NCBI GenBank assembly: GCA_002749535.1
Contig: MZZL01000400.1
Location: forward strand, 1-64,000
Length of the DNA stretch: 64,000 bases
From: Apophysomyces variabilis
Taxonomy: Eukaryota; Mucoromycota; Mucoromycetes; Mucorales; Mucoraceae
Direction: 5' to 3'
In this document: one piece after another, positions 35,426 to 46,300 of the stretch
How positions within the stretch are numbered: the first letter of the stretch is position 1
How the letters are laid out: each line of letters begins with the position of its first letter
Program-made: the position numbers and the translations under genes
The notes under the pieces: model-generated
The model's input: only the letters and a program-made list of their open reading frames with translations
The model's database searches: none
What the model was told of the DNA's origin: nothing

Positions 35426-36283
35426 TCATCGTACGTTTCCTGTTGACATTGAGCCATCGTTTCCATCATCGTCTACCCAATTCCAATCATCGGATCTTTC
35501 GTACGTGGTTCGTCGCCGTATATTGTCGTCCAGATAAAAGGACGCAGCGGACTGCATTGCATCGGGACAAGATGCTGAAGAACTCGAACGACGAGATAAT
35601 GAGCTGCGCCATGATTCAATTGCAGATGGACTCCCATGTGGAAACCTCATGGCTTGTTTGCCTTTTGCTTTCTTGTCGGCAAAGTAAGACGCGTCCCAGT
35701 AGGAGGAGGAACTTCCATTGTCTCGCGACAGCATCCTCGGGACGGTAGGTATGTCTTCTTCGTCGTCCATACAGATTTCGTTGTCCATTGTATCCGAGGC
35801 TACCGAACCTTCGGTTGCCATGATTGTATGTTCAGGCCACTGTTCCTTCTGTTTCTTCTCGGCACCCCACGTGGCGCTGATCAGGAGCGATGAGAAAGCT
35901 TCGGCAGCAAACCCTGCGCAGCTGCCAATTACCACGCCGCAACAAACAGCGGCTAAACAGAACATCATGACGGGATAAAAAAGGTATACGGTCTGCATAA
36001 CCATGGCAAATGGTTTCATCACGAAGGTGCTTAAACACAGACGAAGGATCCAAATTACTGGCCATAGAATGTAATAGACGATGGTATAGAGGAAAGAGAA
36101 CAAATAGCGAAAGAATGTCCAAGTAAGAAGAGATGCGCTGAGGAAGGTACGGTACACCAAGTAACTGTACTGCGTCAAGGATTCGATCAGTTGCGCTGTT
36201 TCAGGGTCATCGCTCAATGCTGATGTTTCCGAAAAGAAAAGGCTAACCAGTGCCAAACCGGTTAATGACCTGTATCTTGGCAT
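35426..36283 (-). CDS. membrane protein with Ser-rich cytosolic tail
   Basis: Intronless, 285 residues from the ATG at 36283. The frame extends further upstream, but that part is low-quality and the 36283 start gives a compact N-terminus. After a short N-terminal hydrophobic stretch come three closely spaced strongly hydrophobic segments (around TWTFFRYLFSFLYTIVYYIL, WILRLCLSTFVMKPFAMVMQ and MMFCLAAVCCGVVIGSCAGF). The hydrophilic C-terminal half is acidic and Ser-rich (SSLSRRSSSSASC), a likely phosphorylation target. It resembles ER or lipid-droplet-associated membrane proteins in layout only; I do not recognise the family. Confidence 0.65.
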   Translation of the reverse strand: MPRYRSLTGLALVSLFFSETSALSDDPETAQLIESLTQYSYLVYRTFLSASLLTWTFFRYLFSFLYTIVYYILWPVIWILRLCLSTFVMKPFAMVMQTVYLFYPVMMFCLAAVCCGVVIGSCAGFAAEAFSSLLISATWGAEKKQKEQWPEHTIMATEGSVASDTMDNEICMDDEEDIPTVPRMLSRDNGSSSSYWDASYFADKKAKGKQAMRFPHGSPSAIESWRSSLSRRSSSSASCPDAMQSAASFYLDDNIRRRTTYERSDDWNWVDDDGNDGSMSTGNVR

Positions 36284-37040
36284 AAAAGCGGTGATGGATA
36301 TAGAAAAAGTGAGAGAAAAGCAAACAGAAAATAGTGGGGGAGAAAGGAAAGACGAGCAAAACGTCTCAGCACTTGAATTCCACGTGCTTATCAAGAGTTC
36401 CTTTCTCGCTCCGTCTGTGGTTTGTCTGGGTACAATAAAAAAGCTACAATAGATTCCAGTGTTACTTTGACGATTGAGTAACCTTGCTTTCAATATAGCC
36501 TCGTTGCGCAAGTGAAATTCAAGTGTTAATTGTTAGGGAAGCACACATCCTCATATGAAAGATTGCCTCATACTGCGTTACAGACCTGTTACAGACGATA
36601 ACAGACGAATTTCGTGTTTCAGACGCTGTAAACTGAAGCTGCAGACGCAATGCATTTTATCGTTACCCCGTTCCTGTGACCCTTGGCAACCTTATACGAA
36701 AATCTAACCGTGGATTTTGTACCATCCGGCACATATCAGACCACACCATGTTCATCACTCAAAAAACCGAAAGAAAAAAAGCAAGTACAATAAAATTTAC
36801 AATAGGTGATATACAACAGTGACTGTTTTGGTGGTACATACACAATGCGAGGTGATTATGCCGATGCTAACAAATCGGTTAAGATTTTTAGCATGGAAAA
36901 TCCCCCTAAAAATAAGTGTGCCCTAGCTTAGTCTCTTCTTCTTTCCTTCTTCTTCTTCTTCTTCTTCTTCTTCCTTCTTTTATAAGAGAGTTATTGTGCT
37001 AAACAACGCAATAGAGATTTGATTTGGAGTAAACAATGTC
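36284..37040. other. intergenic with (TTC)n microsatellite
   Basis: Between two minus-strand genes. It contains a pyrimidine microsatellite of mostly CTT/TTC units at about 36932-36980. Three similar short motifs (TGTTACAGACG, AACAGACGA, TCAGACGCT) lie at 36585-36640 upstream of the membrane-protein gene. No exon found. Confidence 0.45.
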
Positions 37041-38770
37041 TTAATATGTGCCTTTAACAACCGGTACAGGGCGTCGTCCACCACGTCGGGCAATTGCACG
37101 ACCTCGTATGATAGGTTTTCCTTCTTCGACTGGAAGCGCTGGTTCTACCTCTCTTTGCCGTTTACATGGGATTGTAGTACGTCTGGTTAACGTCGAATGA
37201 CCCATATGGTCACTATCATCCCCGTCCTCATTATCAAGTTCGTCAGTTTCCTCCACGACATGCCTGCTATTTGCCTTTGGTCCTCGTATATCCCGTTGGT
37301 GCATCTGGGAAGCAGATTCAATTTCTTTCAACCGCTGATCTACCCAAACTTTCATTGGCACAAAACAGGGAGTGCCACTACGCATAGTAAGACCGTTATT
37401 GACGCAATATAGTCGGAAATTCCAGCAGTCTTCCAGATATTCGTCCACAGACCGTCCAGGGCCGCATTGTGCAATGAAAAGGCCGAATACAAAGAACTCA
37501 ATCGACTTGAACAAATTGTTTTCGTTTTTCACCGTCGTAAAAATCCCTTCGTTATCTTCCTTGATCATGTCGACGTATATCTTCAATACTCTATCCACTT
37601 TTTTCTTTAAATCATTGCTAGGAACAAACGTTTTGTTGGCGAGGAATTTTGATGTGCCTGATGGCATAGCTGGAAATGAGTGTGTTGAATTTTCATGGAT
37701 GACGAGTGTCAGGTGTGCAATGAGTTGGTATACATAACCCCTATTATCAGGAAATATTCGTTGTAATTCATGACGGTGCGTCTCCCAGAGATCTTTGACC
37801 GCCATAGCAGTTGGTGTTGCGTGAGCTTTCAGCTTTTCTGCTGGTGTTAGTGACATTCCAAGCTGTACTCTTGCAAATATTTCGTACTAAAAAAAATTAC
37901 TCGATGAGCATCTCTCATGTAAGCTGGCCCTCTCCCAAGTTTCTTAAATCTTCTTTATCCCTTCCTTCCTTTGCATGTTATGCGGAAAAACTTCAACTTA
38001 CTTCTTGTTCCACGTCGAGTTCGTTGTATTCCACTGATCCGAAAGTTAACAATGAAAAATCCGAAATCGGTAATATTTACCACAAACCAGTTCTGCTTCG
38101 TTGAAACGATCTCGCATGTCGGGTGTGATATATTTCCGCGGCTTCATTGTTGCTACCAAAACAACAAAAACACCATTCTTAAGTTCCTCCTAGCATAAAA
38201 AATACTGGACTTACTTTTGCTCCCAACAGTTAACGGTTTTGTGCTGTCCTTGTCGTTAAAGAAATATCGTTCTTCAAGGACGCCACTTGTGCGATCATGG
38301 TAAGGTATTTCGTTGTTCATGAATCTGCAATCCCAAAATAACCTGTGAGAAAAGGCTATGCCATTCAATGGTGTCGCATATACTTGTAGATCGCTGTTAG
38401 TCTTTGCTTCCCATCGATGCAGAAACGTATAATACGGCCATCGTCGTCTTCTCGGTTCGCGAATACGAGAGGCGGAATGTAGTAGTTGTTCATAACAGAA
38501 TCGATTAACGTGCACATTTTTTCCGTCTGCCAAACAATATCTCTCTGATAGGGCGCATCCTAATGTAATAAATCAATAAGTTAGTAATTCGGTTGCAGTG
38601 CCTGTTATATTGTTTTACCAAGCTAATAAGCTTTTTGTCTAAAAGATCTACGAGAAACATGCAGAAACTTAATGATCTAATATATGTTATTAATGAAAAA
38701 CGGATGTACCTCGCAATTTCCACATAGGTTGGACGCGATTATAAGGCCTTTCCAACGGTGGGGACGCCAT
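37041..38770 (-). CDS. DUF262 (ParB/Srx-like, GmrSD N-domain) protein
   Basis: Seven exons: 38770-38710, 38647-38619, 38559-38384, 38324-38215, 38152-38081, 38033-38002 and 37886-37041. All phases agree and give 441 residues. After YNRVQPMWKL and a 29-nt exon the protein has the DUF262 signatures: SLDAPYQRDIVW, LIDSVMNNYYIPPLVF and FCIDGKQRLTAIYKFMNNEI, with the DGxQR motif at residues 79-83. FNEAELVCVEYNELDVEQEY and FARVQLGMSLTPAEKLKA follow. The C-terminus is charged, ending in Arg/Gly-rich sequence (GRAIARRGGRRPVPV). In bacteria this domain is the nucleotide-hydrolysing part of GmrSD-type restriction and BrxU defence enzym; the fungal role is unknown. No HNH/DUF1524 nuclease domain is visible. 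Confidence 0.88.
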
Positions 38771-39879
38771 AGCTGGCAAATGATTAGGAACCAAAACGAT
38801 TGATATTTGACGACCAAAGCCGTGTGGGGCAGTGGTCTAAAAAATTGATAGAAAAATCACCCAATCATATCGCAGGCCATACTTTTAGGGCATGTAAGGT
38901 TAAAAAAGGGTCTTTCATCTTCAAAACGTTGGACATCATAACTTATATGGAGCTTTACATACTTAAGGCGTAATACATATATGGCACTTTCCTTTCTATT
39001 ATGGACTTCCTTACAGACATCTATATTAATAACCAAAGAAATATGTTCTTCTCTCATTTGGCTATATATATTGCACAATAACGAAACGTCAATGCATTTA
39101 CTCATGTAACACCTGCAGTAGGCGTAACAATTAGGTGTAATAAATACAAAGAACCATTCCGTTCGAAAGTCACTGGGACAATTATGCACGGTCCATAGTT
39201 TTCTATAGGCAGCCATGAGCTAGTCTTTCCAGTGATTTATTGAACGGGATTATCGCATTGGTCCAAAAGCGATACACTCAATACCATGTGTACTTCGTGA
39301 AAGAAAACGGGTGATTTCAAAACATGGTCCTGACTATATTAGTAGTTGCCTTAGGCGCTATTACTGCTGGGAAATGTTACCATTTCATGCGTGAGTTGTA
39401 GATGCCATTTAATGCGAGTTATTGCCGTCCGCTCGATTATTTGTGTACTATTGAAAGCTGAAGAATCAACAGTCATGCGAATATACGAACCATCATGCGA
39501 TGGGTAACTGCTTTACCAAACGTGATATTAGCATGGAAACTCGATTCCTGTACACAGTGGCTTGCGCTTTTTCATGCCATAATGGGCTTGAGTTCCCGTG
39601 TCCTTTATTCTACATCGTGAACCAACTTGAACGTGATCATTTCAAGGTACACTGTGCGCTTTCGTATTCTGTAAATTCAAATACATGTGCTTTATATGCA
39701 GAAAACACCAGTTATGATGGTGTTTTCCGATGCCTGCTCAATGTGCTGCCAGTGAGATTATCATTGGGCAAGTTTATAGCATTCTGAGGATCTGACAGAA
39801 GTAGTAGTCTTCATATTAAGTGTAAAAAGGCGTGAATACCGCAATACGCGTGGTATCCTACCACGATCAGTGCAAAAGA
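38771..39879. other. intergenic, nothing firm
   Basis: A 119-codon minus-strand frame (38857-39216) and a 95-codon plus-strand frame (39500-39787) are present but lack recognisable motifs. The latter may be the eroded N-terminal part of the Mutator-like transposase that follows. Confidence 0.35.
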
Positions 39880-42678
39880 TTCGGAAGCTCAATGCGTTGT
39901 GAATGCCCGTACCTTATAAGAGCTTCGTTGCAAACAAACGGGAAGTAGAAAAGTCAATGCGCCAAAGCCTGACAACGACAAGGAACGTTACCATAATTAT
40001 TATTTGGATAACGTGGATTCTCGTGTTTATCACGAAAACGGATAGCTTTCATTGGCGCAAGAGCAGCTAAGCGACAAGATGTTCAGCGCTGGAGCATCTG
40101 TTAAGCTTGTGAGTCGCGTCCTCGCTGAGGATAATGATAGCCAAGGCGCTGTTACCGTAATTCAGCGAGATCTGCGCAACTGACAAACTAAATCGGGGCC
40201 GCTTGACACCTCAGCTGTGGCTTCAACTATTAAGCAGAAGACTGCAGAAAACTATGAGTTTCAGTACAGTCTGACAAAACAGAATCGGCTTAATAGCTTA
40301 TTTATCTTTCTACCATCTATGCCAAGGCGCGCTAGAGCTTTTTCGGAAGTTCTGCTCACTGACGCCACTTATAACACTAACAGATAATAATAATTTCCAT
40401 AGTTATTGCTTCCATCCAAAACCTGATTACAACGCATGCTAGTATTCTTAATATGACAGCATGATGACGCCATTTATCGAAGTTATTGGTATGGGAAGCA
40501 TAGGTTGTTTGACCCTGGGATGACTTAAGATAGCAGGAGCCTTCATCTGTGATGAAATTGAGGCCACCTATGTTTGGGCGCTTCAACAACTGAAATTCCT
40601 AGTGTTTTAAAGAGACAGTGCCTGGTGTGGCTGCGACCGACCAATGCACTGCCCTCCAGATCACACTTGCCCTATATTTCCGAGCACCACTAAACTGCTG
40701 TGTACATGACGCATTATGAAGAACTTTGTGACCAACATCAAAGGCTACTACAAGAAGGGCGAGATCGATAACTACAACGGGTGTATCGATGCGTTATCGA
40801 TTATGATAAATAACAGGTCGCAAAAAAAATTCGAAGAAGCTCTGACTAAATACCACGAAGCTGCTAAGGCGGGCTGTAATGCTAGTGGTCTGTTGCAGTC
40901 ATACAACACATGAACATGTAATGTCTAGATAGCAAGCACTTTGCTTATGTTATAAATCAGATGGATGGAGTGCAAGGAAGAGTGGGCAGTACACGTCACT
41001 GACAGATTAAACCATCTTGGCTGCACCACAACGCGGAGAGTAGAAAGCGCGCATTCGTCTTTAAAAGCAAGACATAAAGGTTTCTACAGAGTGAGCAGGG
41101 TGTTTAAGAAGATACGTCGCCCTTATCTTGGAAAATTTTATCTGCGATTTACATAACAGGTTCTTATAGGTACGATTATCCGCTCGAAATTAGACTGACA
41201 CCACTAATATATCCGTGCTGGAGAAAGGCCATTCACGACTATTTCCGCTCATTGGGAACATTAGTTCGCGAGCCTTGCTGACCATCAAAGAGCAAATGCT
41301 TGAAGCTTCAACGTGTTCGGGAGAGGACAACTGTCACTGCAGGTGTCGTTTTGGTGTTTTATTTGCCGTGCAAACATGCTTCCGACAGAGGGTTCAATAA
41401 CGCTGCCGTACATACCTAGAAGATGGCATCTGACCGTCGAGGAAGAGATGTCCACTGAGGAGTCCAAGTCAGATATAGACAAATGCAAGCTTTTATGAAA
41501 CGTTACCTCGAAAAGCTGGACTCTAAGTTTGCAGAATGCGAAGATAAACAGCAGATGCATGCCACGTTAGACCAGCTGAAAGCGCTTGCGGACACGCCGA
41601 TACCAAAGCACGAAAATATCCTAAATTCTACTGACAAAGATATCAAAAGTCGGGTCGCTCCAAAAAGCTACAAAGATATTTTCTCTCGTTTTGGACCAGC
41701 CTCGGAGATACAATGGAGACAGCAAAAGCCGCTACGCAAAATTGGTACACGGCGAAGACAGCCTTAAACACTTTTGCAATTAAGCGATCAATCTGTTGAA
41801 ACTATCCAGGTATGCTCTATTTGCGAGCATTCATATTCATTGACCTTAACTCATTTTGCTGGAAATATGACAGATAGGTGACGCCATTCCGTCAGAAAAG
41901 GAGAAAAGACCGCGCGATGATAATGACGACGTGTCTCAACAAAGGTAAATTGGGCAGTACACAAATTTTTAAGCTTAAACGAATCTAGATGGCCCAGGAA
42001 GAAGCCTCACACGTTCCATTTTGCTGTTGATCCTGCCATTTTAGCCGATACTGTTAGAGGCATGGTGGATGTACTAGCAGACGTGCTTTGTGGCTTCCGA
42101 GTATTAGCTCTGCAGATAAAAGGAGATGAAGGCTAGTTTAACGAGGAGAAGCAAGATATGCTGCAAACCCTCAGAAAACATAGAGACATGTATCAGAAAC
42201 ACTTCTGGTACGATGTTGACGACTTGACAAAGAGAGTCACAGCTACGAAAGACGCAGGAATGAGCGTTAGTAACTGGTGGCAAGGCACAGAATGTTTCCA
42301 GCTGGCTGCCACACATACCGAAGACCGGTGGCGGTTTACTCTGATACAGGGTTTGCCACGATTACTGGTGATGATGAGACCCGAGTGCAGATTGCCAAAG
42401 AAACGCCACAGACGTATCTACCATTGGAAGGCCCAACGTTAAAGAAGGTTATGCCCATACAATTAGTATTTCGCCATGTAAATGGTATGCATTGGGCCAC
42501 TGGATCTCTAAGACGAGCAATTAAGATGCGCTGGCCTATAATCAACATTGCTCATAAGAGAGTCTGTGCGGAGCTCGGTATCAAGGACCACATAAAAACT
42601 CATTGGAACAGATACCTCTCCTTTTACAAGACCGCAGATTTACAATATCCTTGTACAGTATCAATTGATCTTACTTGA
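39880..42678 (+). pseudogene. Mutator-like transposase joined to OTU-like protease, decayed
   Basis: Plus-strand coding remains in order. A Cys-rich CECPYLIRASLQTNGK segment (about 39900) is followed by a helical stretch to the MULE block LLTDATYNTN (about 40360). PGVAATDQCTALQ comes next (about 40625), then KNFVTNIKGYYKK, and KEEWAVHVTDRLNHLGCTTT with RRVESAHSSLK (about 40975-41060), where MULE transposases have their conserved ...SR.ES.H..LK. After a probable intron (about 41812-41876) an OTU-type domain follows: DVLCGFRVLA (catalytic Asp and Cys positions kept), WWQGTECFQLAA, YRRPVAVYSD and VNGMHWAT (His). Breaks include a TGA near 40183, TAG after KGDEG (42136) and a 1-nt shift near 42310. 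Confidence 0.75.
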
Positions 42679-43385
42679 CTAGATATGTAAGTATATACAT
42701 TGGTAAATTGATTTCTGTTAATAACTTATGTTATTGAAGTACTGCCATGTTGGAACATCATACTATGGAGCCGATACCGTCTTCGTTTTATGCGTCTAAT
42801 TTGAGACATCATATATACAAATCATTGCATATACATGATTTTTATTGCAGCCCTATTTTCCGAATAAAAATATACCACACAAACTGCTTGTTGCAAAAAG
42901 AGAAAATAGACTTATGCTACATCTCTATCCTTATTCAGATGTTTATTAGCAGAGTTTCATTCTATTCAAATAGGTAAACTCATGTTCACGTGTATTACAA
43001 CAGCTCGAAGTCGATTTTTTCTCTAATTGAATACGTAAAGTCGCGTTCATTTATATTCAAATATGTAAAAACCAGGTGAATAATTATTCCAATAGAAAAA
43101 CGTTTGCCTGTACCTATTCGACTAGGAAGCAACTAGAGTGTCAGTTACACACAGCACCAGATTGTGCAACCCGCGTCAGAAATGTCCATATTTGCGCTAG
43201 TGCGCCTGTGTCTGTAGGGTTTCCTTTGGTTCATTCCGCTCGGTATGTTTGCTGCGGAGCTGAAGTGTTGCGAGCAATACGCGGTAATGGAAAGTCACGC
43301 AACGCGTTGCCCAAAGCGCGTAGCCGGAAATGTCGCGTTGAACATTTTTAGAAAGAACGGGCTATCAACATACTGGAAGTACGAA
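42679..43385. other. intergenic, nothing recognised
   Basis: AT-rich sequence between the transposon relic and the helicase gene, containing the helicase promoter. The frame of helicase exon 1 is open upstream to 43245 with other ATGs, but those residues are not like the ZGRF family. Confidence 0.4.
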
Positions 43386-46300
43386 ATGGACAACAGCCAT
43401 TTCATTTGCCACTTCATTGTGCTATTCACTGCTCAAAAATTGAAGAAATTTAAGACATGGCAAGATGGTAAAGAACTCAAACGGAAACAAAATATACTCA
43501 CCCTAGGTCTTAGGCACAATGAAATACTATAGTTTCAATAAAAAGGTACAAACAGTCGAAAGGGGAGAAATGACGTTCCTGACGACATTTAGCTTGTCTT
43601 GATTGATGAGAAAGGCTACACTATTGATAGGTACCTTGATAACTGGTTTACGGACGTCAGTTTTTACGAAGCTTACTTTAGAATATTTCATAAACGAGGT
43701 GCACCAATCGTAGGAGATGAAATCGAGTTTGAAGGACATATCGTTACAGTGGAATCATTCGAAAGCCAAGAACCACACAGCGTACAAGCGTCCAATAATT
43801 GCATCGTATCAGTTACGGCGCCAACGATAGAGGTCTTTGTCCGCAATACATATAGAAAGCATTATCAATAACTGTCCTTTGCAAAATAGTCAGATGAACG
43901 AGTTAACAACGAAGACGTACGTATTCCAGATGCATCGGGCTTAAATAACAGCACGGTCAGAAAACGATTGCCCTCTTTCCGGCTACATAGGCGGACCACA
44001 GCCTCTGTTCAGACTCTCGGCACCGTGGCGAAGAGTATACGTGGTTTCGAGTCTAACGCAGTTCACAGTTTGGCGGGGAACGTCTCTGGTATTCCTAACA
44101 ATCTAATGGATGCAATCCCTGACGAGCCGGTCAATGAAGAGATCCAAGCAAATGTTAGTTCGAACTCGATATCTACCTATACATACGCACAAGTGAATGC
44201 AGGCATTCACACATTGAAAGTCGGCTGTTTCCCATTGGATAAAGGAAAGCAGCGATTGGACAAACTTGACGATGAAAACGTGGAAAAGATGAATAACGAC
44301 GAAGAATGGCGAAATAACCGAATACAAGCGGATGGAAGTCATGATCCGAATAAACATATAACCAATCCCTCAAGAGACGTATATATACCATCTCAAAATG
44401 TCAAGGAACAGTTTGAAGACGATATATTGAAATCCAAAAGGAGAAAAACAGAAGAGTATGAACAACCAGAATCGAGCTATTCCGTAAGTATCGCAACGAA
44501 TTTTGCGAATGGATAACCTTCAACGTGTATTCATTACAGGCGAAACAAAAGAGAGTCCGTGTTGGATTGTCCAAGCGTACTGGTCAGATGTCGTCTGTCA
44601 ACAATCCTGTTGGTGTAAACGCTACAGTAGCATGGAAAAATCCCTCAGAGAACTCATCCAATAATACGGCCAGCGCCAGGTATTAGTTCGTCTTTCCTGT
44701 CGCATCACTTACCTTTGTTTAGTGCGTTCGTTACTGCATCTAGCATTGTAGTTAGCGAGGAAGGGCAGTCGTCCGATAGCATTGGTTCCAGTTCAGCGTG
44801 AGTTCGACAAGCAATATCGCCTTATGCACCTAACCATGTCCTTATTTATTTTTCTCACAGAGTGAGCGCCCAACAGAAGAAATTTGTATCTCCTTTAGCA
44901 GAAGGCGTGTAAGTATCGTAACCGGGGACCAGAAGCCTGTATGCAGTAGGGTATAACTAGCCATGTTTAGTGGCGTGCCGCTTGTTTTACAATTTCCTAG
45001 CTACGACAAAGCGACGTCTGTTTTAAAAAGCAAAAAGCAGCCTAAAAGAAACAAAGTGGTTCCAACGCGGTTTGTGAGTTCGACAATAACCCTGTACTTA
45101 TAATTACTAAAAGTGCAACGCAGGCTAACACTGCGGAATATAAGGAAACTTTTCAAAAACTGATCCATGAACACCTACAGGTAAGCTTCCGTTCTGGTTC
45201 ATCTGATGCTAATATATACGTTAGATCCTGCTGATGAATTTTGCGATCTACTATTATGCTGTGTTTAATACGTGCAAAAAAGATAAAGACATGGAAAGGA
45301 TTTTCCGCTCGAAAGGGTTGGGCTTTTATGAGCATTGCGATATCGAGAGGTAGCCGGTTACACATAGCGCCCTTATTCGAAAACTTCTCTAAGCTTACTG
45401 TATTTTAACAGGGATGCAAGATCCCATTTTCAGACGCGTTTTCGATTCAGATTACGAAGCAGGGAGCATCATTCAAAATATAGTAAAGGTATAACCTACT
45501 CTTGAAGATTATCATCTAAAGCATATCCTCAATAGATGACCTTTGGGTTATCTCAAAATCACCCAGATTTGACCCTAACGCAACATTTCTCGGACGCAGC
45601 ATATTTTATGGGCCATCATCAGACAGCATGCTTGATGTTAGTACGAACAAGGAGAGCAGCGGATGTATATCAACTGCTGCTTCTAGATAGATTGTGTTAC
45701 TCCAAGGGATGCAAGAATTGCAAACAACCTTGTGAAAGATGGGCTACCTATTTATGCATTACGGACAATCTCTGCTAACTCTGAGTTCATGATGATCGGC
45801 AAGTAATACTTTTCTAAATGCTAGAGTATTCATACTTCACGCAGATACCCTAGATAAGCAGCTGGACCAATGTCTAATGCTACCAAAATTACTATCTGAC
45901 GGAAAAAATAAGCGTAAAAAGGCTCAAGCTGATATCAACCCGCCAAGAGAACTTGATTACATCAAACTTTACCAACACGATAACGTTAACGTAGAGAACA
46001 AAATCGAAGAGACTATTAAGCGTTACAGGTTGAATGAAGATCAAGAGAGGTGAGTGTCGGCCTGCTTCGTTAATAGGCAATAGTTAACATCCCGTTAGTG
46101 TGCTTCGAGCGGTAGCCAAGTCAGTAATAGTAGCTCCCGGATGGAATGATGAAGCTAAGGAACCGGTAACATTAGTCCATGGTAATGTCACAACAACCAA
46201 GAAGTTATAGCGCTGTATTGATAAATTACATAGGCGTTTTTGGTTCTGGCAAAAGGTAAATTACGATTACTGAGACTAAACTGAACTAAGTATCTCTTGT

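Noticed and set aside
36932..36980. Short-period repeat considered as a satellite or CRISPR-like array
   Set aside because: It is a simple CTT/TTC microsatellite in a polypyrimidine tract; there are no spacers and the genome is eukaryotic.
38857..39216. 119-codon minus-strand frame
   Set aside because: Not joined in phase to the DUF262 gene just downstream and without recognisable family features.
42277..42678. OTU-like domain as an intact stand-alone gene
   Set aside because: The Cys-bearing part is in another frame with a stop at 42136 and a 1-nt shift near 42310, so the domain is only complete as a decayed continuation of the transposase transcript.
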